Shown: positions 17,198-25,956, counted from the stretch's first letter. The stretch is DNA of 64,000 nt from Meiothermus sp. CFH 77666 (GCF_017497985.1 NZ_JAGDFV010000005.1:1-64000); one strand, 5' to 3'. Program-made: numbers and translations. Notes: generated by a model not told the origin, from the letters alone.

Positions 17198-18231
17198 CCG
17201 GCGACACCCCAGACGCTGCTATTACCTCATCAACGTCGTTCCTACTTGCTGCTGACAGGGTGTCGCCACCTTCTCCCACAAGGGGAGAAGGAAAGGGGTT
17301 CAGGGGGTTTTGGACTAGAGGGTGCAACCGGATTAGGCCAAAGGACACAGGGCTATTTGATAACCCCATCACAAAGTCGCTGGATGCCTTTCTTGACCTG
17401 GAGGCTTCACCGAGGTCGTATGATAACCAGGTTCATGGTGATTACGGGACTGCTGGGTTTGCTCTGGCTGGTGTGGCTGGGGGGGTTGCTCACCGATTCT
17501 TTCGTGCGGAGCCTGGCTGTTAGCCTTTCGAACTTTGTGGGAGCCTATGCGCTCTGGTACGTGACGGCTCGTTCTCCTGCCATTTTGCGGCGGGCCCTGG
17601 GGGGTCTGGCGGTTGGGATGCTCTTCTTGGGACTGGGAGATCTCCTGTTTACCTACAACGTGGCCACCGGTATCAGCACCCAGGCGGCTCGAGAGGGCAT
17701 TTACCTGATGGGGGTGGCCTTCTTTTTGGTTATGGGAACGCTTTTGCCCATCAGCATGGAGCGCCAAGGGTTGTATCTGCTGGGTTTTTCGCAGCGATTG
17801 GTGCTGGTGGCGGTACTGGGGGGGGTGTTGCTTGCAGGTCTCACCACGCTAATTCGACCCCTGAACGTGGTCGAGCTGATTTATGCAGGGGTTGCGTTTT
17901 ACCTGACCCTCCTGTTTGTCCAGCAAACCCCTGTACTGGCCGGGGGGCGTATAGGGCGATACCTGCAGGGGGTGGTTTGGGCGCTGGTGTTGGGTAGCCT
18001 GGCTCGAGTGGTCTATGTGCTGGGCGGCGCTCCCCCGGCGCAGTGGTCTATCGTGGCCTACGACGTTCTGTGGATGCTGGCGATGAGTGTGCTGTTGCTG
18101 GGTGCTCGTCATACAGAGCCCAAATGAACCTCTTGCCTTCTCCCCTGGGCGGGAGAAGGTGGCGACACCCGGTCTGCGATACAACCAAATGGTTACAGTC
18201 ATGCCATTGCTTGCACTTGGGGTGTCGCCGG
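17198..18231. repeat. Segment bounded by perfect inverted repeats enclosing a membrane gene
   Basis: CCGGCGACACCCC (17198-17210) recurs inverted at 18219-18231. Inside this, GGGTGTCGCCACCTTCTCCC (17258-17277) recurs inverted and perfect at 18151-18170. Each inner arm continues into its own hairpin with a CCTTCTCCC stem (17269-17291 and 18136-18159). The arrangement looks like two opposed copies of a roughly 105-bp palindromic element. It contains one gene and no transposase. Confidence 0.75.
17420..18127 (+). CDS. Integral membrane protein of unknown function
   Basis: The 235-residue product is almost entirely hydrophobic, with about seven predicted membrane helices joined by short loops (for example DLLFTYNVATGIST and RPLNVVELI). 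I cannot assign a family. The frame is open further upstream to 17117, but that part reads through the repeat and looks non-coding, so I chose ATG 17420, which gives MITRFMVITGLLGLLWL. An inverted pair of palindromic repeats flanks the gene on both sides, and its stop codon lies at the edge of the right copy. The gene may have arrived with, or been fixed between, the repeats. It has no obvious operon partner. Confidence 0.65.
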   Translation: MITRFMVITGLLGLLWLVWLGGLLTDSFVRSLAVSLSNFVGAYALWYVTARSPAILRRALGGLAVGMLFLGLGDLLFTYNVATGISTQAAREGIYLMGVAFFLVMGTLLPISMERQGLYLLGFSQRLVLVAVLGGVLLAGLTTLIRPLNVVELIYAGVAFYLTLLFVQQTPVLAGGRIGRYLQGVVWALVLGSLARVVYVLGGAPPAQWSIVAYDVLWMLAMSVLLLGARHTEPK

Positions 18232-18240
18232 ATGAGGGGG

Positions 18241-19752
18241 CTAAGGATCGATCTTCAAAGACCACTGTCTACGAAAGTTGGTATCACACCCCGGCTCCCA
18301 AAAGTCCTTGACCAGACCCCGGCGCAACTGTTCTATTGCTTCGGGTAGAGCCTCGGCTACTTCGTGGGCCAGAAGACCTGTTTTGCGGGTTCGATCCCCG
18401 GCCAGGCCGTGCAGGTACACCCCCAGGCGGGCAGCATCCCAGGCCGATACGCCTGCGGCCAGAAGGGCAGCCATCACCCCTGCCAGCACATCGCCCATCC
18501 CGCCGGTGGCCATCTGGGGGTTGCCGGTGTTGTTGACCGCCAGCCTGGCCTCCGATGCATCGGGTGGCATCCAGGCCAGCACGGTGGGGCCTCCCTTCAG
18601 CACCACCACCAGGCCCGGATAGCGCTGGGCCAGGCTCTGGGCGGCCTCGAGGGGAAAGCGGGTAATTTGCTCGGCAGAAAACCCCAGCAGTCGGCTGGCC
18701 TCGCCGGGGTGGGGGGTGATGATGGTGGGAAGCCCTGCCTGGGCATAGGCTTGCAGCACCCGCTCGTGCAGAGCGTCGGCGTCGAGTACGGTAGGGCGGG
18801 CCAGGCCCAACGCAGCCAGGGCCGCCTCCATCCCCCCTTCTCCGGCCCCCATCCCTACCGCCACCGCCTCGGCCCGGGCCATTTGCAGGTTGGCGGTGTT
18901 CCACTCGAACAAAGGAAGCCGCACCGCTTCCAGAGGGGGCTGTACGTCGCAGTCGGCAGGGTAAGCTACCGTGACCAATCCGGCTCCGGTTCGGTACGCC
19001 CCCAGGGCCGCCAGGCTGGGCGCACCCGTATAGCTTCGATACCCCCCCACCACCAGCACCCGCCCCACCGAGCCTTTGTGCGCGTTACCCGGGCGAACCG
19101 GTAGCAAAGGGCGCAAGGTCTCGCGGCACAGTAGTTCGGGGAGCTGGGGGTTCTCCAGGGCTTTGGGGGGCATGCCAATCGAGTCCAGCAGGATGCGCCC
19201 GCAAGCGGCCCGGTGCGGATAAAACAGGTGTTCGTTTTTCAGGCCCGCCAGCGCCACGGTCAGGTCGGCGCGGACGTGCGGCTCGTAGGGCAGCCCCGAG
19301 GGCATGTCCACTGCCACTACGGGCAGTCCGGATTGGTTAATTCTTTCCACTAGCTCGGCATAAAAACCTTCCAGTGGCCCCCGCAAGCCGGTACCAAACA
19401 GCGCATCCAGCACCACGCTATGGGCTTCGGGTTTCCAGGCCGAAAGCGCCTCGATTTCCAGGCCGTGGGCCCGCAGCGCTTGCCGGGCCGTGGCGGCGTC
19501 GCCTTCCTGGCCCTCAGCGGCGTACACCGCGACCTCGTGCCCCCAGTGGGCCAGCCAGCGGGCGGCCACCAGACCGTCTCCTCCGTTGTTGCCCTTGCCG
19601 CACAACACCACAATTTTGCGACCCTCGAAATGCTGCAACAGCCGCTTGGCCGTTCGCCGCCCGGCGGCATCCATCAGTATCAGACTCGGATAGCCGAGCG
19701 CCACGGCCTTCTGGTCGGCCTCGCGCATGGCTTGAGCGGTAAAAAGTCGCAT
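18241..19752 (-). CDS. nnr: Bifunctional NAD(P)H-hydrate epimerase/dehydratase
   Basis: This protein repairs damaged NAD(P)HX. The N-terminal YjeF_N half (about 1-205) epimerises the R form; it has LMDAAGRRTA, VVLCGKGNNGGDGLVAARWL and VVAVDMPSGL. The C-terminal ribokinase-like half (about 220-490) is the ADP/ATP-dependent dehydratase; it has KGSVGRVLVVGG, TPHPGEASRLLG, VVLKGG and the catalytic NTGNPQMATGGMGDVLAG loop. The length of 503 residues is normal for the fused form. The last residues lie next to the palindromic repeat at 18127-18236, and the tail after RRGLVKDFW may be partly repeat-derived. The spacer upstream contains a heptad array. Confidence 0.93.
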   Translation of the reverse strand: MRLFTAQAMREADQKAVALGYPSLILMDAAGRRTAKRLLQHFEGRKIVVLCGKGNNGGDGLVAARWLAHWGHEVAVYAAEGQEGDAATARQALRAHGLEIEALSAWKPEAHSVVLDALFGTGLRGPLEGFYAELVERINQSGLPVVAVDMPSGLPYEPHVRADLTVALAGLKNEHLFYPHRAACGRILLDSIGMPPKALENPQLPELLCRETLRPLLPVRPGNAHKGSVGRVLVVGGYRSYTGAPSLAALGAYRTGAGLVTVAYPADCDVQPPLEAVRLPLFEWNTANLQMARAEAVAVGMGAGEGGMEAALAALGLARPTVLDADALHERVLQAYAQAGLPTIITPHPGEASRLLGFSAEQITRFPLEAAQSLAQRYPGLVVVLKGGPTVLAWMPPDASEARLAVNNTGNPQMATGGMGDVLAGVMAALLAAGVSAWDAARLGVYLHGLAGDRTRKTGLLAHEVAEALPEAIEQLRRGLVKDFWEPGCDTNFRRQWSLKIDP

Positions 19753-19764
19753 AGGAAAAGCTCG

Positions 19765-19792
19765 AGAGCCGAGGAGTCAGGGGCGAGGGCCC
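19765..19792. repeat. Heptanucleotide tandem array, four units
   Basis: Four 7-bp units beginning AG (AGAGCCG, AGGAGTC, AGGGGCG, AGGGCCC) lie in the divergent spacer between nnr and the sirtuin gene. Confidence 0.45.
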
Positions 19793-19870
19793 AAAAAGCA
19801 GGCGCCCGGTTGCGCTCCTGCAACCCAAGCCTATTCTATGAAGTCTGGGGCCCCAGCGTACACTGGAAGC

Positions 19871-20605
19871 ATGAGCAACCTGAACACTGCCCAGGCGCGT
19901 CTGGCCCGCGCTCGGCGGGTCGCGGTGTTGACCGGGGCGGGCATCTCCAAGCCCTCTGGCATTCCTACCTTCCGCGATGCGGCGGGGCTGTGGAAGGACT
20001 TTGACCTCGAGGAATACGCCACCCCCAGCGCCTATGCCCGCAACCCCCAAAAGGTCTGGGAGTGGTATGCCTGGCGTTACAAGAACGTGATGCAGGCCCA
20101 GCCCAACCGGGCCCACACCCTGCTGGCAGAACTGGAAAAGCGTGTAGGGGAGGGCTTTTTGCTGGCAACGCAAAACGTGGATAGCCTGCACAGCCGGGCC
20201 GGTTCGACCCGCCTGGTCGAGCTGCATGGCAACATCGCCAGGGGCCGCTGTGAGCGGTGTGGAGAGCGATTCCCCCTGCCCGACCCAGCCCAGTTCGTTC
20301 CGCCGCCGTACTGCCCTGGTTGTGGGGGTCGGGGCCGTCCGGACGTGGTCTGGTTTGGCGAGATGTTACCGATGGGGGCTTTCGAGCAAGCCGAGCAAGC
20401 CTTTGCCCAGGCCGAGGTGGCCCTGGTGGTGGGCACCAGCGCCGAGGTAGAACCTGCGGCCAGCCTGGGTCGGTTGGCCAGCCTGAATGGGGCCTATCTG
20501 ATTGAAATAAACCCCGACCCCACCCCGCTCTCGAGCTGGGCCGACTGTACCCTCAGGATGGGGGCGGTGGAGGGGATGGAAGCCCTGATGGCCGCGTCAG
20601 GCTGA
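19871..20605 (+). CDS. cobB: Sir2-family NAD-dependent protein deacylase
   Basis: This sirtuin removes acyl groups from lysine using NAD+. Motifs in order are LTGAGISKPSGIPTFRD (NAD site, about 20-36), TQNVDSLH (about 99-106), catalytic His in VELHGN, zinc cysteines CERC and CPGC, and VVGTSAEV and INPDPTPL in the Rossmann core. A Tyr-x-x-Arg in WEWYAWRYKN matches the class III pattern, which in CobB and SIRT5 binds succinyl or malonyl groups; desuccinylase activity is an inference. I chose ATG 19871 (MSNLNTAQ), preceded by TGGAAGC. Length is 244 residues. The 3' end overlaps the convergent VTT gene by 9 bp. Confidence 0.92.
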   Translation: MSNLNTAQARLARARRVAVLTGAGISKPSGIPTFRDAAGLWKDFDLEEYATPSAYARNPQKVWEWYAWRYKNVMQAQPNRAHTLLAELEKRVGEGFLLATQNVDSLHSRAGSTRLVELHGNIARGRCERCGERFPLPDPAQFVPPPYCPGCGGRGRPDVVWFGEMLPMGAFEQAEQAFAQAEVALVVGTSAEVEPAASLGRLASLNGAYLIEINPDPTPLSSWADCTLRMGAVEGMEALMAASG

Positions 20606-21328
20606 CTCGCGCTCGCCGGGGTTGGTTTGTCTGCGCAGGCGGGACTGGTCGTAGAGGATCCAGCCACCCAGGGCCGCGAGGCCCACAATGGTTGCCACCA
20701 GCAAAAAAGGCCCCAGGCGGGAGAAATCGGCGCCCAGCCAGGCCACCACCACCGCCACCGGGGCGGCCCCCACCGAGGTTGCCAGCAAGAACTTGAGGGG
20801 GTGCATCCGCACCAGCCCCGCCACAAAGTTCACGCTGTCGGTGGGTACCACAAACGATAGCCGCAGCGCAATGATGGCCCAGGGGCCGTAGCGCTCGACC
20901 TGTTCTTCCACCTTCAGGCGAATTTTCTCGCTGACAAAGCGATCCACCACCACTGGCCCCAGCAGCCTGGCCAGGCTGTAGCCCAGCATGGCGGCAATGA
21001 TGGCCCCAACCCAGCCCAGCACACCCCCCACCACCGGCCCAAAGGCCAGCACCGAGATCAGCATCACCAGGGTCATGGGCACCACCGAGACCAGGGTCTG
21101 GGCAATCATCAGACCGATGATGCTCAGGGGGCCCCAGAAGCCCAGCCCGGCCACCCAGGCCTGGAGGGCCTGCGGGTTCCCGCTGGAGAGCAAACCATAC
21201 GCCCCATCAATGCGCTCTTTGAAGCCAGGGAAGACAAAATAGGAGCCCGCCAGTGCGCCCGTGAGCAGCAGCAAAGCCAGCAGTATGGGCAGTATGGGCA
21301 GGGGCCGTGATGCAGGAAGTCGTTCCAT
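20597..21328 (-). CDS. TVP38/TMEM64 (VTT domain) membrane protein
   Basis: This 243-residue membrane protein belongs to the SNARE-associated/VTT superfamily related to DedA. An N-terminal helix follows MERLPASRPLPILPILL. The VTT core contains FGPVVGGVLGWVGAIIAAMLGYSLARLLG and, after a helix, RYGPWAIIALRLSFVVPTDSVNFVAGL, matching the family's G-x-x-x-G and RL-PF-like motifs. Members are implicated in membrane homeostasis or lipid scrambling, but the substrate here is unknown. I chose ATG 21326-21328; a GTG at 21364 would add 12 residues. The gene ends inside the convergent sirtuin gene. Confidence 0.85.
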   Translation of the reverse strand: MERLPASRPLPILPILLALLLLTGALAGSYFVFPGFKERIDGAYGLLSSGNPQALQAWVAGLGFWGPLSIIGLMIAQTLVSVVPMTLVMLISVLAFGPVVGGVLGWVGAIIAAMLGYSLARLLGPVVVDRFVSEKIRLKVEEQVERYGPWAIIALRLSFVVPTDSVNFVAGLVRMHPLKFLLATSVGAAPVAVVVAWLGADFSRLGPFLLVATIVGLAALGGWILYDQSRLRRQTNPGERESA

Positions 21329-21515
21329 TCCAAAGTCCAGGGTATCGCAATGAATGAGAATCACCTTTGTTATCGGTCACACTTGGGTAAAAGTGGAAAG
21401 CCTCGAGCCCAGGCAGGGCGATTCCCACATATACCAGGTACCGGCACCGTTCATCCGGCAAACCGCGACGTATCCCACGAAGGTTTGGCCCAAAAGTGCA
21501 TATCTTGGTAGCACC

Positions 21516-22205
21516 ATGAGCCTGCGCGAACGCGTTTTCCCCCTCAAAACCCCTGAGGACGTAGATGTCTTTCTCGAGCGCCACGAACTCGCGGCGATTT
21601 TCAAGGCCAGCACCACCGACAAGACTTTGGAGGCCATGCAGTACGTCCAGAAGTACCTCGAGCCCCGCCCGGACGTGGCCATAGGCATCATCCGCATTCC
21701 CGAAGACCGCCCGGCTTCCAACCATGTGGAGGCCCGCACCGGCATCCAGCACCACAGCCCGCAGTTGATCCTCTTCCGACAGGCCCGGCCCCTCTTCGAC
21801 CTGGATAACTGGAAAATCAACCCCGACCACCTGGAGCCCCTTCTGCTTCAGTCGCTCCCGGTTCACATCGGCAAGCCGGTGCGAAACCCTGCTGTGGCCG
21901 GGTTGCATGTGTACAGGGATCTACTGGATCGCTTCCTCAGTGGACAACTGAGCGAGGAGCGCTTCCAGTGGGGCTACCTGGATCAGCTCAAAAAAGAGGC
22001 GGGCTGGCGCTCAGACCAAGACTTTGACCTGCTCAACAGCCTGTTCCCCAACCCCGATGGTCGGGCCTTCACCCCCGGCAAGGTGGTGGCGCTCGAGTTC
22101 CAGGCCCAGCTCGCCGGCAAAGCCGAGCCATTACTGGAGCGGGCTAAGCGCTTACGGCTCCGAATGGGGGAGAGTCCGGCGGATGAATTTGCAAGCTTTG
22201 AGTAG
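21516..22205 (+). CDS. Bacilliredoxin (YtxJ/BrxC)-like protein without cysteine
   Basis: Residues about 12-95 resemble the YtxJ/BrxC bacilliredoxin domain: FKASTTDKTLEAMQYV replaces the usual FKHST-C stretch, and RPASNHVEARTGIQHHSPQLILF and LDNWKINP match the later strands. The whole 229-residue protein contains no cysteine, so the bacillithiol redox chemistry of the family cannot occur. The C-terminal 110 residues are an extra helical region with no clear match. It may be a structural or ligand-binding derivative. I chose ATG 21516, because the upstream extension to 21354 lacks coding character. The gene stands alone, divergent from the VTT gene. Confidence 0.7.
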   Translation: MSLRERVFPLKTPEDVDVFLERHELAAIFKASTTDKTLEAMQYVQKYLEPRPDVAIGIIRIPEDRPASNHVEARTGIQHHSPQLILFRQARPLFDLDNWKINPDHLEPLLLQSLPVHIGKPVRNPAVAGLHVYRDLLDRFLSGQLSEERFQWGYLDQLKKEAGWRSDQDFDLLNSLFPNPDGRAFTPGKVVALEFQAQLAGKAEPLLERAKRLRLRMGESPADEFASFE

Positions 22206-22350
22206 AGGTTGCAGGTCTGGGGTCAAGCGCAAGCATGGGACTTGGTTCTGGTTTTTGACAGTTTGTTGAGCGGTTAGGGAAACTCCGAAGTACACAGTTT
22301 TAGAGACACCAATGCACTTCCAAATTTCCACGAGTAATGGCCTTTGGGCC

Positions 22351-22373
22351 CCCTCCCTACCACGTAGGGAGGG
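22351..22373. terminator. Perfect hairpin between convergent genes
   Basis: CCCTCCCTAC pairs with GTAGGGAGGG around a CAC loop. It lies between the ends of the bacilliredoxin-like and aldolase genes and could terminate both, but there is no T-tract. It also resembles the palindromic intergenic repeats common in bacteria. Confidence 0.45.
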
Positions 22374-22438
22374 CAGCAGGGGAGGGTATAGGGCGAGGCC
22401 CTTAATCGGCCACGCGAGGATGCGGTTCAGCAACCCTG

Positions 22439-23548
22439 CTAGGACATCGGCACCTGGCGCAGGAGGCGGCCCTCGATGCGCTCCAGGATTTCCGGCAGGC
22501 TATGGCCGGTGATGGTCAGGCCGTGGTTCTTGAGCCCCACCACGGCCCGGCTGGGGTCGGGGGCCTGGCGCACTTTTTCGGCCACCGCATCGGCCAGTTG
22601 GTAGGTGCCGCACGGGTAGTTGAACTGGGTCGAGCTGATGTTTTCCATCCAGGCGTGAACGTGCAGGATGGCCCCCACCTGGGGGTGTTCGCGGTAGATC
22701 ATCCAGTGCTCGATGGCGTCCACACTCACCCGGCGGGGCTCGACGTGCGGGGGCACCGAGAGGCGCATGGCGTTTTGTTCTGCGTCGTAGTCGGTGACCA
22801 TCAGGATGTCGCGCCCTACCTCCCGCAGGTTGGCTTTGTCCACCCCGCTGGCCGACATCCAGAAGCGCTTTTCATCCTTGCGTACCGAGAGGTTGCCATA
22901 CGAGAGCCCCCCGATGCCATAGAGCCGCTTGACGTGGCGGAAGTCTTCGGGGGGCAGGATTTCTTCGATGGGGAAGGCGGTGGGTAGCAAGTCCCACTCG
23001 GCCAGTTTGCGCCCGGCGGCGCTCAGGCTCTCGGTCAGGGCGTCGCCTTGCCAGAGCTCGGGCTCGAGGTCGGGTTCAAACAGGTTGTTAACCACCAGCA
23101 CTGAGGAGGCAATGGGGTGAATGCGCTCCGCAAGCCGCTCGGCAAAGCCTGGGCCTTCGGGTTCGTGGTACTGGCCGAGCTCCAGGGTCAGGAAATAAGC
23201 CCCCTGCCCCGGTACATAGACCACCAGCATGTTGGACAGGGCCCTGACCAGATACCCATACAGCGAGGCGATGGGGTCGGCGGGCATCTGGGGCAGCTCG
23301 AGAAAGGAAATCACCATGGTTCCCTGGGCCTTGCGCCGGTAGGGGATGGGTTTCTCGGCCCGGATAAAGTTCAGGACGGCTCGAGGGCTATCGGGTTCAG
23401 ACTCAAACCGATAGCCCTGGGCCTGCAACACGGTGGGAAGCTCCTGGGACAGGGCCTCGAGGCCCGCCGTGGGCTGGCCAAAAACCGTAAAAGTGGGCGG
23501 TGATTGCAGGGCTAGGATGGAGCTGTAGTCGTTTTTGGACTGGATCAT
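22439..23548 (-). CDS. Class II aldolase/adducin family protein with N-terminal extension
   Basis: The C-terminal half (about 190-369) is a class II aldolase fold: GNLSVR, ASGVDKANL, the metal-binding ILHVHAWMEN, and LKNHGLTITG with a further His. It probably cleaves or epimerises a phosphorylated or hydroxylated sugar-like substrate using a divalent metal. The N-terminal 180 residues are an alpha/beta domain not seen in fuculose aldolases, with ESEPDSPRAVLNFIRAEKP. The ATG at 23546-23548 follows GGAGGGTTTCATC. The neighbours are a polysaccharide gene and an unrelated gene, so context does not define the substrate. Confidence 0.8.
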   Translation of the reverse strand: MIQSKNDYSSILALQSPPTFTVFGQPTAGLEALSQELPTVLQAQGYRFESEPDSPRAVLNFIRAEKPIPYRRKAQGTMVISFLELPQMPADPIASLYGYLVRALSNMLVVYVPGQGAYFLTLELGQYHEPEGPGFAERLAERIHPIASSVLVVNNLFEPDLEPELWQGDALTESLSAAGRKLAEWDLLPTAFPIEEILPPEDFRHVKRLYGIGGLSYGNLSVRKDEKRFWMSASGVDKANLREVGRDILMVTDYDAEQNAMRLSVPPHVEPRRVSVDAIEHWMIYREHPQVGAILHVHAWMENISSTQFNYPCGTYQLADAVAEKVRQAPDPSRAVVGLKNHGLTITGHSLPEILERIEGRLLRQVPMS

Positions 23549-23747
23549 GATGAAACCCTCCAAGAAACCCGACTTGATGATTAGCGCTCAACGCAGGGCA
23601 GGTAGTTACGCAAACGCGGGTAGTTGCTGTACGCCACGCGATGTATTCTACACCATCGTTTTTCCTTGCTCTCTAGGCCATTTTTGGGCTATTTTGAACC
23701 AAAACAGCCCAGTGGGTCACAACAAATCTTATACACTGTACACCGCT

Positions 23748-24821
23748 ATGGAACTCAAAGGACTGGTACTCTCGGGCGGCAAGGGCACACGTTTGCGCCC
23801 CCTGACCCACACCCGCGCCAAGCAACTGATTCCCATTGCGGGCAAGCCCAACCTTTTTTACGCCCTGGAAGACCTGGTGGCCGCCGGGATTACCGACATC
23901 GGCGTGATTCTGAGCCCCGAAACTGGCGACGAGGTGCGGGCTGCCCTGGGCGACGGCTCGAGCTGGGGCGTGCGCCTCACCTACATTGTGCAGGAGGCCC
24001 CCCTGGGCATCGCCCATGCCGTCAAGACGGCCCAGCCGTTCCTGGGCGACAGCCCCTTTGTGCTCTACCTGGGTGACAACCTGCTTTCGGGCGGCATCAA
24101 GCACCTGGTGGCCGAGTACCGCCAGACCCGCCCGGAAGCCATTGTGCTGCTCACCCCGGTGGAAGACCCCCGGGCCTTTGGGGTGGCGGTGCTGAACCAG
24201 GCCGGTCAGGTGGTTCGCCTTCTGGAGAAACCCCAGGATCCCCCCTCAAACCTGGCATTGGTGGGGGTGTATCTGTTTAGCCCGGCCATTCATGCCATTA
24301 TCAACCGCCTGAAGCCCTCCGGGCGCGGCGAGTACGAGATTACCGAGGCCATCCAGGGCCTGGTGGATGGGGGTCAGAGGGTCGTGGCCCACCAGGTGCG
24401 GGGCTGGTGGAAAGATACTGGCAAGCCCGAAGACCTGCTGGATGCCAACCGGCTGGCCCTTTCCCAGGTCGTGCGGCGGGTGGAGGGCGAGCTGCTCGAG
24501 GCCGAAGTGATTGGGGAAGTGGTGGTGGAGCCAGGAGCCAAAATTGTGCGCAGCACGGTGCGCGGCCCGGCCTATATTGGGCCAGGAGCCCTTATTGAGG
24601 ATGGCTATGTGGGCCCCTACACCGCTATTGGAAAGAACGCCAAACTGATGGCCAGCGAGGTCGAGTACTCCATCCTGATGGACGATGCCCAGGTCTATGC
24701 GCTGCCCTATCGCCTGGACAGCAGCATTCTGGGGCAGGGGGTGGTGGTGGATGGCAAGGGGAACACGAGGCGCCACACGCTGCAGCTTGTGTTAGGGGAT
24801 CGCAGCCGGGTAAGGTTGTAA
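23748..24821 (+). CDS. rmlA: Glucose-1-phosphate thymidylyltransferase, long form
   Basis: This enzyme makes dTDP-glucose from dTTP and glucose-1-phosphate, the entry step to dTDP-rhamnose and dTDP-amino sugars. The nucleotidyltransferase domain has GLVLSGGKGTRLRPLTHTRAKQLIPI, LGDNLL and GWWKDTGKPEDLLDANR. The C-terminal 110 residues form a left-handed beta-helix (VVEPGAKIVRSTVRGPAYIGPGALIEDGYVG), as in the 350-residue antibiotic-type RmlA2 rather than the 290-residue E. coli enzyme. ATG 23748 is preceded by TATACACT about 10 bp upstream, possibly its -10. It is divergent from the aldolase gene and stands apart from the minus-strand rmlCD genes. rmlB is not in the window. Confidence 0.92.
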   Translation: MELKGLVLSGGKGTRLRPLTHTRAKQLIPIAGKPNLFYALEDLVAAGITDIGVILSPETGDEVRAALGDGSSWGVRLTYIVQEAPLGIAHAVKTAQPFLGDSPFVLYLGDNLLSGGIKHLVAEYRQTRPEAIVLLTPVEDPRAFGVAVLNQAGQVVRLLEKPQDPPSNLALVGVYLFSPAIHAIINRLKPSGRGEYEITEAIQGLVDGGQRVVAHQVRGWWKDTGKPEDLLDANRLALSQVVRRVEGELLEAEVIGEVVVEPGAKIVRSTVRGPAYIGPGALIEDGYVGPYTAIGKNAKLMASEVEYSILMDDAQVYALPYRLDSSILGQGVVVDGKGNTRRHTLQLVLGDRSRVRL

Positions 24822-24898
24822 CTCTTGGCTCGAGCCTTTACCGGACGTATCTTGGCCCAAAGTGACCTGCCTTGCTCTCCCCAAAATGACCATGTACT

Positions 24899-25141
24899 AT
24901 GGCCCTAGACATAAAAGTTTCCAAAAGCTATTTCAAAGCCCATGCCCTCGAGCTTTTGCGCCGGGTAGAGGCTACGGGCGAGCCCCTGATTTTGAGCGAC
25001 CGGGGCCGGCTGGTGCTGGAAATTCGCCCATACCGGGGCGAGGAGGTGCGAAAGCGCCTCCGGGGCACCCTGTTGCGCTACGAGCAGCCCACGAAGCCCA
25101 CGGATGAGCCCTGGGAGGCGCTACCTGTGTGGTTAGGGTAG
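24899..25141 (+). CDS. Orphan Phd/YefM-type antitoxin
   Basis: The 80-residue product starts MALDIKVSKSYFKAHALELLRRVEATGEPLILSDRG, the typical DNA-binding N-terminus of the prevent-host-death family, followed by a short variable tail. Such proteins normally neutralise a PIN or Doc/RelE toxin encoded just downstream. Here the next gene is a convergent glycosyltransferase overlapping the stop by 9 bp, so no toxin partner is present. It may act as a stand-alone repressor or be a relic of a lost module. Confidence 0.75.
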   Translation: MALDIKVSKSYFKAHALELLRRVEATGEPLILSDRGRLVLEIRPYRGEEVRKRLRGTLLRYEQPTKPTDEPWEALPVWLG

Positions 25142-25954
25142 GAAAGGAATGCCCAAACTGCCTTCGTTTATCTTGTTCAATATCAGGCTGTAGCTTGCCT
25201 TGCGGGCGGGGTTGGGGTCGAGCCAGATACGCAAATGGGCCTCGAGCCAGACGGCTTTTTTGTGCAGGCCGTGCAGGGCGGGGTAGTATTCGCGGGTATA
25301 CAGCAGCCCCCCCCGGTAGCCTTCGGCCAGAAAGCGGGGGTTGCTGGGGGTGGAACTACCACCGAGGTGTAGCACCCTCCGCGGCACCAGCAAGACCTGC
25401 CAGCCCTTGCGGCGGGCGCGGGTACACCACTCGAGGTCATCGTTGTAAAAGAAAAACCGCTCGTCCATCCCGCCGATGGCCTCGTAAGCCGCGCGGGGCA
25501 TCAGGGTCAGCGCTCCTGAAATCCAGGCTACTGCACGGGGTTTGTACAGATTCCAGTAGTTGAAAGCGTACAAGGGGCCAAAGGACTGGTAATGCCCCTC
25601 AGGGGTGATAAGGGTAGGCCCCACCAACGCGGTTCTGGCGTGGGCCTGGGCTGCTTGGAGCAGGGCCTCGAGGTCGCCCGCCTGGAGATACACGTCGCTG
25701 TTCATCTGCACCAGGTAGGGCCGGGTGGTTCTTGCTAGGCCCTGGTTGACCGCAGCAGGGTAGCCTCGATTTTCGGTACGAATCAGCTGGTATTGGGGAA
25801 ATTGAACCTCTACGGCCTCGGCGCTGCCGTCGCTCGAGCCCGAGTCCACCACGATTACCTCGGCTTGGGGGTAGTGTTGTGCCAGCCGACCCAAGCATTC
25901 TAGTAGCACTGCCCGGGCGTTGTGGCTCACCACCACAATGGAGAGGTCGTGCAT
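25133..25954 (-). CDS. Family 2 glycosyltransferase
   Basis: This GT-A enzyme of 273 residues is probably a rhamnosyl- or related transferase building surface polysaccharide. LSIVVVSHNARAVLLECL opens the nucleotide-sugar fold. VDSGSSDGS and MNSDVY (the DxD-type metal site) follow, then GALTLMPRAAYEAIGGMDERFFFYNDDLEWCTRARRKGW, characteristic of WcaA/RfbF-like enzymes. The ATG at 25952-25954 lies 2 bp after the rmlD stop, making it the last gene of the rmlC-SDR-rmlD operon. That linkage makes dTDP-rhamnose a likely donor, but the acceptor is unknown. Confidence 0.87.
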   Translation of the reverse strand: MHDLSIVVVSHNARAVLLECLGRLAQHYPQAEVIVVDSGSSDGSAEAVEVQFPQYQLIRTENRGYPAAVNQGLARTTRPYLVQMNSDVYLQAGDLEALLQAAQAHARTALVGPTLITPEGHYQSFGPLYAFNYWNLYKPRAVAWISGALTLMPRAAYEAIGGMDERFFFYNDDLEWCTRARRKGWQVLLVPRRVLHLGGSSTPSNPRFLAEGYRGGLLYTREYYPALHGLHKKAVWLEAHLRIWLDPNPARKASYSLILNKINEGSLGIPFLP

Positions 25955-25956
25955 TC

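Noticed and set aside
17117-17419. Upstream extension of the membrane protein to 17117
   Set aside because: It would read through the palindromic repeat and overlap the previous gene; hydrophobic coding character begins only at 17420.
18385-18405. GGGTTCGATCCCC resembling a tRNA T-arm
   Set aside because: It lies inside the nnr coding sequence, and no acceptor or anticodon stems surround it.
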